Part shown: one piece after another, positions 16,214 through 25,730 of the stretch | Numbering within the stretch: the first letter of the stretch is position 1 | How the letters are laid out: each line of letters starts with the position of its first letter | Assembly: GCA_015065965.1 (NCBI GenBank) | Contig: SVPH01000006.1 | Coordinates: forward strand, 1-64,000 | Reading direction: 5' to 3' | DNA: 64,000 bases | Source: Oscillospiraceae bacterium | Lineage (GTDB): Bacteria; Bacillota; Clostridia; Oscillospirales; Acutalibacteraceae | Position numbers and translations under genes: made by a program | The notes under the pieces: model-generated | Database searches by the model: none | Told to the model about the DNA's origin: nothing | The model's input: the letters and a program-made list of their open reading frames with translations, nothing else

Positions 16214-16561
16214 ATGCCCGGCTATGATTTTTACTGCACCGAATTCCACGGCGGCAGTATTCCGAGCGAAGATTTCTGCGCATATGCTTCCCGAGCAGAA
16301 CAGGAAATAAAGCGCCTTGAAAGGCTTTACACGGTAACGGGCACAGAAAGCGAGCGCAAACTTGCTGTTTGTGCCGTTGCCGATGTTCTTTATTATTTTG
16401 ATTGTGCATTAAGCGGAGCAGTGGTGAAAAGCGTATCTATAGGCAGTGTTTCCGAATCGGGGATGGATATAGATACAAGCACCAAGGCTCAGAAAAAAGA
16501 GATTTACCGTGCGGCATGCTTGCATCTTGAAATTTACAGAGGAGTGAAAAGTTGTGGTTAA
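16214..16561 (+). CDS. Head-tail connector protein (Gp6-like)
   Basis: About 115 aa. ATG 16214 gives eight-base spacing to GAGGAG; GTG 16205 and ATG 16208 are alternatives. The helical region SRAEQEIKRLERLYTVTG and a later KEIYRAACLHLEIYRG match connector proteins that sit below the portal. The location right after capsid supports this. It overlaps the next start by eight bases. Confidence 0.7.
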   Translation: MPGYDFYCTEFHGGSIPSEDFCAYASRAEQEIKRLERLYTVTGTESERKLAVCAVADVLYYFDCALSGAVVKSVSIGSVSESGMDIDTSTKAQKKEIYRAACLHLEIYRGVKSCG

Positions 16562-16934
16562 ATTTCAAAAGCCTAAAGCCCCTCTTAATTATACACTTTG
16601 CAATCAAACCGTAACTGTGTACCGTGCAACATTTGAGGGGGGATTTTCGTGCGAAAAAACGTTATATTATAACAGAGCCTTTCTCGATTTCAAAAAGGTG
16701 CAGAACGTGGATAAAACAGGCAGCAAGGAGAGTAACTCTTTTCTGCTTGTTATCCGCGGTAACGCCGATTTGAAGTCGAAAGATAAAGTCCTGCTCGGAA
16801 TCGGAGCGGATATAACTACCCGTGAGGAATGGGCGAAGTTTATCCCGGCAAACCGAGCGGGGCTTGTCGTTATTGAAACGGTTGACCCGAAATATTATCG
16901 GGGTGAAATATGCCATGTGGAGGCGAGCGGATAA
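16554..16934 (+). CDS. Head closure / minor structural protein
   Basis: 126 aa, beta-rich: NYTLCNQTVTVYRATFEGGF, FLLVIRGNADLKSKDKVLLG, and YYRGEICHVEASG at the end. Small beta-barrel proteins of this size between connector and Gp10-like genes usually act as head-closure proteins. GTG start with GGAG upstream. Its TAA overlaps the next ATG. Assignment is by order and style. Confidence 0.6.
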   Translation: MVKFQKPKAPLNYTLCNQTVTVYRATFEGGFSCEKTLYYNRAFLDFKKVQNVDKTGSKESNSFLLVIRGNADLKSKDKVLLGIGADITTREEWAKFIPANRAGLVVIETVDPKYYRGEICHVEASG

Positions 16935-17371
16935 TGGCAAAGGATGCTATTGAACTTGCTAACCTGCCGAACGGCACAAAGGCTTATTTGAGACTTAATT
17001 CAATTGATAAGATTCTGAAGGATAAAGGTCTTGATGCAAACGGTTCGGTGCAGGCTTTTCACACAAACAATGTCATGCGCAGAATGAAAAAGTATATGCC
17101 GTACAGAACTGGCGCAACAATTAAGGTGATGATTGCACAAACAAACATCAGAAAGCCTTATATCATTCTCGATGTGCCGTATGGCAAATATCTTTATTAC
17201 GGTAAAGTTATGGTAGGTAAACCGCCCAAAACCGTAACGGATATTCCGCTTAAATATACAACAACGAAACATCCGCTTGCGGGTCCGTTCTGGGATAGGC
17301 GGCTTTCTGCTGCGGAGGGTGCAGTTCTTGCCCGTGAATTACAACGATTCATCAACAGGAGGAGCGGATAA
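16934..17371 (+). CDS. Minor capsid / Gp10-like tail completion protein
   Basis: About 145 aa from ATG 16934 (the track begins upstream at 16910). It contains MRRMKKYMPYRTGATIKV and YGKYLYYGKVMVGKPPK, then HPLAGPFWDRRLSAAEG, the typical pattern of HK97 gp10-like or minor capsid 2 proteins that connect head and tail. Position in the connector block supports it. Ends nine residues before the next gene with a basic tip. Confidence 0.72.
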   Translation: MAKDAIELANLPNGTKAYLRLNSIDKILKDKGLDANGSVQAFHTNNVMRRMKKYMPYRTGATIKVMIAQTNIRKPYIILDVPYGKYLYYGKVMVGKPPKTVTDIPLKYTTTKHPLAGPFWDRRLSAAEGAVLARELQRFINRRSG

Positions 17372-17815
17372 ATGACAGACCTTGAAAAGGTAAGGGAATG
17401 GATAAAAACGTTTCCCAAGTTTGACGGTATTTCGGAATTCAATGTTGATTATACCGATAATATCCCCGCAAACGGCGGCATTTTTCCGTCGGGGCTTGTT
17501 GAAATAAGCCGCGTTGAGGATGTTATCGGTAATGTAACGGTTGAAAATCAATATAATTTCGGTTTGTATTATGTTTTTTCAAAAGCCCCTGAGGATGATA
17601 TCGGAGCGGCTTTGAATGCAGACTGGATTATGGAGTTTCAGCAGTGGGTGCAGGAACAGAGCATTCTCGGTAAAGCGCCTACGTTCGGAAATACAGGTGA
17701 AAAAGAAAAAGCATCAGCACAAAACGGTGTGCTTTATGATGCGGATATTGAGGGAGTTGCAACTTATATGGTGCAACTCTCTTTTAATTTCAAAAAGAAA
17801 TATGAGGTGAAATAA
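17372..17815 (+). CDS. Tail terminator / minor capsid C-type protein
   Basis: 147 aa starting directly after the previous stop. MTDLEKVREWIKTFP starts the protein, and a beta-rich middle (YNFGLYYVFSKAPEDD) ends in MVQLSFNFKKKYEVK. Such proteins before the major tail gene typically form the tail terminator ring. The call rests on gene order. Confidence 0.65.
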   Translation: MTDLEKVREWIKTFPKFDGISEFNVDYTDNIPANGGIFPSGLVEISRVEDVIGNVTVENQYNFGLYYVFSKAPEDDIGAALNADWIMEFQQWVQEQSILGKAPTFGNTGEKEKASAQNGVLYDADIEGVATYMVQLSFNFKKKYEVK

Positions 17816-17817
17816 AA

Positions 17818-18312
17818 ATGGCACTTGAAAACGGAGCAAAATATGAGCGTAAATACCTTGCTCATTATATTGATGCGGCTTTCAATTCAACAACGCCCAA
17901 TTATACAAGATTGGGTAAGGACCTTGAAGAGTATTCCATTGCTCTTAACCCTGAGGTCGAAACCAAAACAAACATTTTGGGCGAGAGTTCAACAAATGTT
18001 AAGGGTTATGCGCCTCAGGGCAGCGTAAGCACTTATTATGCATACAAAGGTGATCCCCTTTATACACAACTCAAGAAAATCATTGACGAAAGACTTACAG
18101 GCAACGGTGTTCAGACAACCGTTGTTGATGTTGTTGTTGATGATGAAGGCAATGTTGAATCTGCATACCGTGAAAATGCGGTTGTAGTTCCTCAGAGCAT
18201 CGGCGGTTCAGACGGCATTCAGATTCCCTTTGAAATCTACTATGTCGGCGAAAGAACAAAGGGCACGTTTGATGTCTCAAAGAAAACATTCACGGCTGAT
18301 ACAGCATCTTAA
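17818..18312 (+). CDS. Major tail tube protein
   Basis: 164 aa. The sequence MALENGAKYERKYLAHYIDA, then SSTNVKGYAPQGSVSTYYAYKGD and IPFEIYYVGERTKGTFDV matches phage major tail proteins. It lies directly before the tail assembly chaperone pair. It would polymerise into the tail tube. RBS GAGGTGAAA present. Confidence 0.8.
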   Translation: MALENGAKYERKYLAHYIDAAFNSTTPNYTRLGKDLEEYSIALNPEVETKTNILGESSTNVKGYAPQGSVSTYYAYKGDPLYTQLKKIIDERLTGNGVQTTVVDVVVDDEGNVESAYRENAVVVPQSIGGSDGIQIPFEIYYVGERTKGTFDVSKKTFTADTAS

Positions 18313-18347
18313 TCAATATTCTTTGATGTCGAGAAAGGAAATAAATC

Positions 18348-18806
18348 ATGGAAAAACTTATAATCAGCACAGGCTTAAAACGCTATGAAGTCAATGACAA
18401 CGGAGCAATATTCAGTTTTAATCCTACGGACGCTAACCTTTATGCACGCTTTTTGCGTATGCGCGATGCGGTTATGAAAATCGGCGAGGATATTGAAACC
18501 GCAAGAGCGGAAATTGATGTTGACACCGAGGAAGGTCTTGAAAAATGTGCGTTTGCACTTGAAGAAGCAGATAAAAAGGCTAAAAAAGCCCTTACGGAGT
18601 GTTTCGGCACAAACAATGATTTTGATGCTATCTTTGACGGCACAAACGCTTTTTCGATGACCGATACGGGTAATTGGGTTATTACGAATTTTATAACAGC
18701 GATAACACCGATTATCGAAAAAGAGGTTGCAGCATATACAAAAGAAAAAGCAAAAAGGCAGGCGGCCAAGGTTAAGCAGAATAAGGTTAAGAGGTCAAAA
18801 AAATGA
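18348..18806 (+). CDS. Tail assembly chaperone, first gene
   Basis: 152 aa, helical, with DIETARAEIDVDTEEGLEKC and a strongly basic end [16 protein letters not shown]-type. Its position between tail tube and Gp15/tape-measure genes is that of the first tail chaperone (gpG-like). The next gene overlaps by four bases, so translation is coupled; no slippery frameshift site is evident and the second protein has its own ATG. Confidence 0.65.
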   Translation: MEKLIISTGLKRYEVNDNGAIFSFNPTDANLYARFLRMRDAVMKIGEDIETARAEIDVDTEEGLEKCAFALEEADKKAKKALTECFGTNNDFDAIFDGTNAFSMTDTGNWVITNFITAITPIIEKEVAAYTKEKAKRQAAKVKQNKVKRSKK

Positions 18807-19366
18807 TATGGGGTTTACCCGATAAAATAGAAGTTGGCGGCATTGAGTATGCCGTTAATGCTGATTATAGGGATATTCTTGATATTATAGAACAACTCGA
18901 TAATCCCGAAGAACCCCGAGAGATTTGCCTTTACTGCGCTATGGCTATGTTTTATGAGGATTTCTTTGAAATGCCCTCAGATGCATATGCAGAAGCGGCA
19001 GAACTGATGATATGGTTCATCAATTGCGGCGAAAACGATGAGCAGGAGCAGCAACCTCCGCAAAAGCAGATTGATTGGCAGCAGGACGGATTGCTTATTG
19101 CTGCCGATATCAATAAGGTAGCAGGGTGCGATGTTCGTGCCGTTGAGTTTCTGCATTGGTGGACTTTCATGGCTTATTTTATGGGTATCGGCGAGGGGCA
19201 ACTTTCAACGGTTGTTGCGATACGCGACAAACTCAGAAAAGGTAAGCCCCTTGACGATTGGGAAAAAGAATATTACCGCAAAAATAAAAGCCGTGTAGAC
19301 CTCAAAAAGAGGTACACGGCTGATGAACTTGCGGAGAGAGAAAGGATTAATGAAATACTTGGTTAG
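18803..19366 (+). CDS. Phage Gp15-family protein (second tail chaperone)
   Basis: 187 aa. Opens with [19 protein letters not shown], the usual Gp15 family start. It contains [32 protein letters not shown], here cited in part, a conserved family block, and ends [15 protein letters not shown]. Gp15-like proteins pair with the upstream chaperone and precede tape measure. Ends converge with a minus-strand gene, overlapping its stop by four bases. Confidence 0.8.
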   Translation: MIWGLPDKIEVGGIEYAVNADYRDILDIIEQLDNPEEPREICLYCAMAMFYEDFFEMPSDAYAEAAELMIWFINCGENDEQEQQPPQKQIDWQQDGLLIAADINKVAGCDVRAVEFLHWWTFMAYFMGIGEGQLSTVVAIRDKLRKGKPLDDWEKEYYRKNKSRVDLKKRYTADELAERERINEILG

Positions 19367-19758
19367 GCAACCGGTATATTATATTTATCTTTGAAACCGC
19401 CTCCGAGAATTCGGAAAAGGTCAATTATTGTTCCGACAAGGAACAGACCGCCGGTTAAAAGATAAAGGATACCTTTGCCGGTTTTGCCGACATAAAAATA
19501 ATGCAAACCGCCAATGCCAAAGAAACCAATAAGACAGAGGATTAAGGCTGTCATTTTGCTTTTAGGCTGTCTGACAAATCCTGTGTTGTTGGTATTGGTG
19601 TTTGTGTTTGTGTTGTTATTAGTATTGATTATAGTTATTGGCGGTGTGTTTTGGACTTGCTGAGTTTTGTTCTGATTGAAGTTATCGGTAGCAACTCCGC
19701 AAGCGGGGCAAACAACAGCGGCGTTATCTATTTCTTTGCCGCAATTCTTACAAAACAT
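19363..19758 (-). CDS. Zinc-ribbon plus TM2-domain membrane protein on opposite strand
   Basis: 131 aa. N-terminal [21 protein letters not shown] is a zinc ribbon. An Asn/Thr repeat linker (NTNNNTNTNTNTNN) follows, then two transmembrane helices with [17 protein letters not shown], the TM2 domain with the preceding [16 protein letters not shown]. It runs against the late operon, sitting between the Gp15 and tape measure genes. RBS AAGGAGGA is strong. It is likely an independently expressed host-type moron gene; TM2 proteins have no settled function. Confidence 0.88.
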   Translation of the reverse strand: MFCKNCGKEIDNAAVVCPACGVATDNFNQNKTQQVQNTPPITIINTNNNTNTNTNTNNTGFVRQPKSKMTALILCLIGFFGIGGLHYFYVGKTGKGILYLLTGGLFLVGTIIDLFRILGGGFKDKYNIPVA

Positions 19759-19861
19759 AGAAAACTCCTCCTTTTTCTCTAAAATAATACAAAAAAATTA
19801 AAAAGTCAATATAAAAATGTGTCACCCGTTATTACGGGTGATTTTTTTACACCTATAAAAG

Positions 19862-22318
19862 GTGGTGGGACAAATAAAATCAGACGGAAAAGTGGTAATT
19901 TCTACTAAACTTGATAATACAGGGCTGAAAGCGGGATTGCAGGGGCTTAAATCAGCCCTTGTAGGTATAGGCAGTGCAATAGGTGTTGCCTTTGGTGTTT
20001 CTGCGCTTATAAATTTCGGCAAAGAGGCAATAAACCTTGCATCTGATTTGCAGGAAGTGCAAAACGTTGTTGATGTTGCTTTTGGCTCTATGTCAACGGA
20101 AGTTGATAAATTTGCAAAAAATGCAATAAAACAGTTTGGCTTATCGGAAACGGTAACAAAAAGGTATATGGGCACATTTGGTGCAATGTCAAAATCTTTC
20201 GGATATTCTGTTCAGGAAGCGTATCAGCAAGCGGCTGCGTTAACGGGGCTTGCAGGTGATGTTGCATCTTTTTATAACCTCAGCGTGGATGAAGCGTATA
20301 CCAAACTCAAAGCCGTATATACGGGAGAAACCGAGGCTTTAAAAGAACTCGGTGTTGTAATGACACAAACTGCTCTTGATGAATTCGCAATGGCCAACGG
20401 ATTCGGCAAAACAACAAAGGCAATGACGGAGCAGGAAAAGGTTGCGCTTAGGCTTGCGTTTGTTCAGCATTCATTATCTGCGGCGGCAGGCGACTTTGCA
20501 AGAACCTCTGACAGTTGGGCGAACCAAACAAGGGTGCTAAACCTCCAGTTTGAAAGCCTGAAAGCGGCAATCGGCACGGGATTGATTCAGGTGTTTACGC
20601 CTGTGCTTAAAATGCTGAATCAACTCTTGGCAACGCTTATTAACCTTGCAAACAAGTTTAAAGAGGTTACGGCAATTTTATTCGGTAAACAGGTTTTACC
20701 GTCAAGTGCTGCAGAAGGAGTAACGGCTCTTGCTGATGCCGAGGAACAACTTGCCGAATCAACAGATAAGGCTACAGAAGCGGCAAAACGCTCACTTGCA
20801 GGATTTGATAAACTGAATAAACTCGGCGATGACGAAAACGCATCTGCAAGCACGGTAAGCGCTGGCGGTTTGAGTGGTTCTATGGGCGATGTAACATGGA
20901 ACACTGAGGATGCTCAAGATTCTGCTACAAATCTTGAAAGGGCTTTAGATCGCTTAAAAGAAAAGTTTAACAGTTTTACAGAATGGCTTAAGAGTTCTGA
21001 TTTTGGCTCGGGATTTGAAAACCTCAAAGAGACGGCAAGTACAATAGGTGCTGCATTTACAAACGCCTTTGACGAAGCGAAACCGCAAATTCAAGCCACG
21101 CTTGATGGTATAAAAACCATGTTCGGTACAGCAGGTTCAACTATCGTAACGGTGTTTGGCGGTGCATTTGAAACAGTAACGAAAAACATCAGCGATTGGG
21201 CTGCTGAAAATCAACCTGAAATAGAACAGGCGTTGAGCGGCACAATTGATATTTTAACAGGTGCATTCGATACAATATCTACTGTTGTAACAGATGTATT
21301 TGAAATTATAAGCGAAAAATGGGAAGAGTACGGCCAACCAATTGTTGATTGGGTGTCAAAGGCTGTTCTTGATATTCATAGTCGGTTACTTGAACTTTAC
21401 AACGATATCATTGTTCCTATTCTCAGTGAGGCTCTTGATTGGGTCAATCGGATTTGGGATGAAAATCTCAAAGAGGTTGTTGATGAGGTAATAGGATTTG
21501 TCGGAAGAATAGGGGAATGGCTTGGCATTATGTATGAGGAAAAGATTAAGCCCATAATTGATTGGCTTATGACTTATGTTGTGCCAATTGTAAAAACAGT
21601 TCTCTCAAATATTCAAGACACATTTTTTATTGTCGTAAACTTCATATCGAATACTATAAAAAATCTGCTTAAAGTGATTAACGGTATTATAGATTTTCTT
21701 GTAGGCATCTTTACAGGAGATTGGGACAGGGCATGGCAAGGGATAAAAAATATTTTCTCTGCGGTTAAAGATTGGTTCAATGCAGTAATTGAAACGATTA
21801 AGGAAATATTCAAAACAAAATTTAACGCTGTCAAAAATACTGTTATAGGCATTTTTGATGCTATTAAATCTGCAGTCAGGGAAAAAATCAATGCTATGCT
21901 TGACAACGTTGAGGGCATGGTAAACGGAATTATAAGCGGAATAAACTGGCTTATCCGTAAACTCAATTCTCTTGGAGATATTCAAATGCCGGAGATTCTT
22001 GGCGGCGGAACAATAGGTTTTAATCTTAAAGAGTTATCGACTATATCAATTCCTCGCCTTGCAAAAGGTGCTGTTATTCCTGCAAACCGTGAATTCCTTG
22101 CAGTTCTCGGTGACCAAAAGAACGGCAGAAACCTTGAATTTCCCGAAAATCTGTTAAGGCAGATTGTAAGAGAAGAGAGCGGCTCAGGTAAACATAACAG
22201 AGTTCCGTTTGTTATTCAACTTATTCTTAACGGCAAGGTCATCGGCGAAGAGGCTGTTGAATATGTCAACGGTGTTATAAGGAAAACGGGCAAATCGCCC
22301 ATTAAGCAGGGAGGATAA
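19862..22318 (+). CDS. Tail tape measure protein
   Basis: 818 aa. GTG start behind AAAGGTGG. The N-terminal region has GIGSAIGVAFGVSALINF, a hydrophobic segment. Helical, Ala-rich repeats and coiled coils fill the middle, and the C-terminal third alternates hydrophobic helices such as NGIIDFLVGIFTGDWDRAWQG. Its size and position after the chaperones define it. It sets tail length and is threaded through the tail tube. The end GTIGFNLKELSTISIPRLAKG is a typical tape-measure C-terminal segment. Confidence 0.9.
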   Translation: MVGQIKSDGKVVISTKLDNTGLKAGLQGLKSALVGIGSAIGVAFGVSALINFGKEAINLASDLQEVQNVVDVAFGSMSTEVDKFAKNAIKQFGLSETVTKRYMGTFGAMSKSFGYSVQEAYQQAAALTGLAGDVASFYNLSVDEAYTKLKAVYTGETEALKELGVVMTQTALDEFAMANGFGKTTKAMTEQEKVALRLAFVQHSLSAAAGDFARTSDSWANQTRVLNLQFESLKAAIGTGLIQVFTPVLKMLNQLLATLINLANKFKEVTAILFGKQVLPSSAAEGVTALADAEEQLAESTDKATEAAKRSLAGFDKLNKLGDDENASASTVSAGGLSGSMGDVTWNTEDAQDSATNLERALDRLKEKFNSFTEWLKSSDFGSGFENLKETASTIGAAFTNAFDEAKPQIQATLDGIKTMFGTAGSTIVTVFGGAFETVTKNISDWAAENQPEIEQALSGTIDILTGAFDTISTVVTDVFEIISEKWEEYGQPIVDWVSKAVLDIHSRLLELYNDIIVPILSEALDWVNRIWDENLKEVVDEVIGFVGRIGEWLGIMYEEKIKPIIDWLMTYVVPIVKTVLSNIQDTFFIVVNFISNTIKNLLKVINGIIDFLVGIFTGDWDRAWQGIKNIFSAVKDWFNAVIETIKEIFKTKFNAVKNTVIGIFDAIKSAVREKINAMLDNVEGMVNGIISGINWLIRKLNSLGDIQMPEILGGGTIGFNLKELSTISIPRLAKGAVIPANREFLAVLGDQKNGRNLEFPENLLRQIVREESGSGKHNRVPFVIQLILNGKVIGEEAVEYVNGVIRKTGKSPIKQGG

Positions 22319-22321
22319 ACT

Positions 22322-22705
22322 ATGGTAGCGGCAAAAATAAAAAGAAAGTCGGACAGTACATGGCTTGACTTGCCAACACCTGTGGTTATGACCCCTGCGG
22401 TCAACGCTCTTGACAGTTCCAAATCGGGCAGAGATAACAACACAGGTGCGATGTTTCGGGATAAGATAGCGGAAAAGCAAAGTTATATCGTTACCTTCCC
22501 TTTTGGATTGAACAATACTCAGGTCGCAAAAATTCTGCAAATCGTTATGGAAAGTGAGTTTAACCTTTACTGCCCAAATCCCAAAACAGGAACCTATGAT
22601 ACAAAAACATTCTATACAGCAACGGTAACGCCTGATATTCATCATATCGAAAGTGAAAATCTGTGGTATTACAATGAATTTTCTTTTGAGGCGGTGGAAA
22701 TGTAA
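22322..22705 (+). CDS. Small tail protein after tape measure (distal-tail-like)
   Basis: 127 aa, beta-rich: STWLDLPTPVVMTPAVNAL, YIVTFPFGLNNTQVAKIL, WYYNEFSFEAVEM. It starts three bases after the tape measure stop and overlaps the next gene's ATG. Position corresponds to a distal tail or baseplate hub adaptor. No clear family motif is visible. Confidence 0.6.
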   Translation: MVAAKIKRKSDSTWLDLPTPVVMTPAVNALDSSKSGRDNNTGAMFRDKIAEKQSYIVTFPFGLNNTQVAKILQIVMESEFNLYCPNPKTGTYDTKTFYTATVTPDIHHIESENLWYYNEFSFEAVEM

Positions 22706-25539
22706 TGTATAAAATAACAGACACAACGCTTAAGAGCGGCGTTTACAATGCGCTTACCGCTCAGACAAGAGAATTCTGTCACAGGCTTTCTTTCGGAGTG
22801 GGTACGGGCGCAAACTTTTTAAAGCAAATCGGCTTTGAAAAAGGCATTACAAAAATCGAAATATCGCAGGAGGGCAACGGCGACAGCAGCGGGCTTGTAT
22901 TGGGCGGTTGCTGCGCTTCTTCCTGCATTGCCGAGTTTTATAACCCCGATAAAACTTGTAACTATAACGGCAAAACCATGTTTGTTGAATGCGGTGTTAA
23001 ATATCCGTTTGATGTATCGTATACGGAGAAGAGCGGATATTATCATACACCAAACGGCAAATTTATAGAAACTGAAACGATATATTCAAAAGTTACAAAT
23101 CTTATCCCCGTATTTGAAGGGGATATTTTTGTTTATACGGGCAGAGGCGAAGACGGAGCGGCATCAGTGCTTTGGTATGATGCGAACAAAAACTTTTTAT
23201 CGGGAGCGGAATATGCAAGCGACTCGGGCGATCATGTTACAACTGTAACCGTTGAACCGCCTGCAGGTGCTGAATGGGTAAGGTTTCAGTCTTTTGATTA
23301 TGATTCCGAACTCACTCTTGAAGTAAGCAAATCGAGCGAAGGCTTTTATTATATCCCTTGCGGATATTATAAGGTCGATAAACCCGAAACCGATGATGAT
23401 TGGAACACCGTAAAAGTAACGGCTTATGACGGCGTTGACGAAATGAGCGGAAAATGGAACACAAATCTTTCAATGCCGAGCACTGCATATCTCTTAATCA
23501 AAGAGGTTGCAGACAAATATAATTTTGAACTTGATATTGGAAGTGCTGTTCTCAGCACAATGCAGAGCCGCACAGTGACCGAATCCGAAGCGCTTACACT
23601 TACATCTTATACAGAGAGAGAAGTGTGCGGATTCTTGGCAGGACTTTTCGGCGCAAACGCAAGGATGAATACTGTCGGCAAACTTGCGGTTAAGCGATAT
23701 GCGTATGTTCCGGAGGATGAATTTACGGTTACCGCCGATGTTCAGTGGCAGAACGGATTCAAGAAAACCGCCGAAAATGAATTTGTTATTAATTCAATAA
23801 CCTCTGGCATTGATGATGCCGTGTTCACCGCAGGAACGGGTAGGGGAATAAGTTTTGCGAACCCTATCATTACCGAAGCGGAAATATCTGAAATCTACAA
23901 CATATATGCAGGCGCAAGTTTTCAGCCTTCAACATGTGAATGGAGAGGCAATCCCTGCGTTGAATGCGGCGATACCGTTTATGTAACCGATAAGAACGGC
24001 AAATCGTATACGGTGTTTGTAGCAAGTCAAGATATAGATATGACTGGTGGATTGTCAATTAATACGCAATGCCCGGGCGGCGATGCGGATATTTCCTTTG
24101 ATACCGTTGATGAACGCACAAGGGCGGCGCTTAATAAGCAGAAAACCGAACTGCAAAAAGCAATTGAGAAAGCCACCGACATAATCACCCAAACCGAGGG
24201 GAGCATATTTGAACTTATTCCCGTTAACCCTGATGACCCGACACAGGGCAATTCGGGATGGAAACTGTATTCGGCGATTAATAAGAATGTTATTATGGCC
24301 AATTCAAGCGGCATCGGCTTCAGTTCTGACGGCGGAAAGACAATGAATGCTGCGGCGATATATATTGATGAAAACGGGCAAGGTCATATCAATGCAAACG
24401 AAGTTGTGTTTGACAATCTTACGGCAGGAGCAATCCAAACGGGTGTACTAAAGTCTATAAAAGGAACTGCATACTTTGACCTTGATAACAATTTGTTTCA
24501 AGTAGGTGCTACGGATTACTATACACAAATAGCATCAGGCGCAATTACACAATATGCTTTTGGGGGTGCATTAGTTGGTGGTTTAGTTCCTCTTGGTTCT
24601 TCAAGCGAAAGAGATATTTCACTTTATTACAACACTTACAGTTCGGGTGAGCAAAAAGTTACAGGTGTTGGTATACACGCACGAAACCCGGATAAAACAT
24701 ATGACTTGTTGGCAAGGTTTAACAAGGAAAAAGCACTAATAAATACTTCACTAACAATAAGTAACGGTGTTATTACAACCGAAAATGGCAATACGTTTGC
24801 AGGGTTAACTCACACCCGAACAATTGAAAGAAATAACGTTGTTTCTTCAGCAAAAATAAAAGTGGGCGTTGGCGATTGGAGTGATGTTTATGCTCCGATT
24901 GATTCCAAGTACATGATTTATGGTGGTCTTATATTTAAAATTTACGAAGGCAAACCATATTACACATCAACGTTAGCATCAACAAACAGCGTTCCTATGA
25001 CTGAATGGATAGACCCAAAGGGTTCTACAGCGTTAAAAATTAGTTTTTATTATAATTCATGGGGGTATGCTTTCTTTGATTTTGTATATAAAACAAAAGA
25101 GCAAATAGGAACAAGTTATTATTACGTTGCATCAGATAAATTTTTAAAATCTACAAAAGGTACTTTAGACCAAACCGAGGGATATTATTCTGGAGAATTT
25201 GCAATTCCCGAAAACGCTGCTTTGATTGCGATTTGGGCGAAGCCTGAAAATGCGGCATCAAACTATTGGGTAGGTTGGAGAAACGTTAAAGGCGGTTTAT
25301 ATTTGGGTGCTAAATTTAGCGCGTCTTTACAACTTTCAGATAGTAACGATAGCATTTTATCCCGCATTGATGTTATTGATTCGGAAGGTGAGGCATGTGG
25401 CGCGTTGCGTATAAAAACCCAAAGCGGCACATCAAGTCTTTTAGAATTGGGTAGCAGTGAATTATGGTATGACGGTGTAGGTATATTAGGTAAACTATCT
25501 GACCTTGACGATAGATTATCTGCTTTAGAAAATCAATAA
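22705..25539 (+). CDS. Tail tip / baseplate protein with receptor-binding C-terminus
   Basis: 944 aa. The first part (TLKSGVYNALTAQTREF, then a Cys pair CCASSC) and a domain IPVFEGDIFVYTGRGEDGAASVLWYD give an adhesin-like beta module near residues 130-205. A tail-associated region follows with GIDDAVFTAGTGRG. A helix ERTRAALNKQKTELQKAIEKA splits it from the C-terminal part, which is more AT-rich and carries beta-rich repeats, ending LSDLDDRLSALENQ in a short coiled coil. It is likely the tail tip with a variable host-recognition end. The base composition shift suggests modular exchange. Confidence 0.75.
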   Translation: MYKITDTTLKSGVYNALTAQTREFCHRLSFGVGTGANFLKQIGFEKGITKIEISQEGNGDSSGLVLGGCCASSCIAEFYNPDKTCNYNGKTMFVECGVKYPFDVSYTEKSGYYHTPNGKFIETETIYSKVTNLIPVFEGDIFVYTGRGEDGAASVLWYDANKNFLSGAEYASDSGDHVTTVTVEPPAGAEWVRFQSFDYDSELTLEVSKSSEGFYYIPCGYYKVDKPETDDDWNTVKVTAYDGVDEMSGKWNTNLSMPSTAYLLIKEVADKYNFELDIGSAVLSTMQSRTVTESEALTLTSYTEREVCGFLAGLFGANARMNTVGKLAVKRYAYVPEDEFTVTADVQWQNGFKKTAENEFVINSITSGIDDAVFTAGTGRGISFANPIITEAEISEIYNIYAGASFQPSTCEWRGNPCVECGDTVYVTDKNGKSYTVFVASQDIDMTGGLSINTQCPGGDADISFDTVDERTRAALNKQKTELQKAIEKATDIITQTEGSIFELIPVNPDDPTQGNSGWKLYSAINKNVIMANSSGIGFSSDGGKTMNAAAIYIDENGQGHINANEVVFDNLTAGAIQTGVLKSIKGTAYFDLDNNLFQVGATDYYTQIASGAITQYAFGGALVGGLVPLGSSSERDISLYYNTYSSGEQKVTGVGIHARNPDKTYDLLARFNKEKALINTSLTISNGVITTENGNTFAGLTHTRTIERNNVVSSAKIKVGVGDWSDVYAPIDSKYMIYGGLIFKIYEGKPYYTSTLASTNSVPMTEWIDPKGSTALKISFYYNSWGYAFFDFVYKTKEQIGTSYYYVASDKFLKSTKGTLDQTEGYYSGEFAIPENAALIAIWAKPENAASNYWVGWRNVKGGLYLGAKFSASLQLSDSNDSILSRIDVIDSEGEACGALRIKTQSGTSSLLELGSSELWYDGVGILGKLSDLDDRLSALENQ

Positions 25540-25553
25540 CAGGTGGTGAAAAC

Positions 25554-25730
25554 ATGATAGAAAAACTTGAAGCAAAACTTGCGGAAATACGCACACAAAA
25601 AGACAGAGCGACAGCAACCCTTAATGCGCTTGTGGGCGCGGAACAGGTGCTTTTGCAACTTATTGAAGAATGCAGAGCCGAAAACAAAGCCGAAAGCGAG
25701 GTGAAGCCCGATGAGAACGTTCAGAATTGA
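25554..25730 (+). CDS. Small coiled-coil protein between tail tip and spike
   Basis: 58 aa (too short for the track). ATG 25554 follows CAGGTGG. The product MIEKLEAKLAEIRTQKDRA is a strong coiled coil with a highly acidic/basic pattern, ending in the overlap with the tail spike start at 25711. Many siphoviruses have such a small trimerisation or adaptor ORF here. Function is inferred only from position. Confidence 0.6.
   Translation: MIEKLEAKLAEIRTQKDRATATLNALVGAEQVLLQLIEECRAENKAESEVKPDENVQN

Noticed and set aside
18780-18810. Programmed frameshift between the two tail chaperone genes
   Set aside because: The second gene has its own ATG overlapping the first stop, and no convincing slippery site with a downstream structure is seen.
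22184-22726. Minus-strand ORF of 180 aa
   Set aside because: It is antisense to the tape measure end and tail genes, with no RBS and no protein-like pattern.
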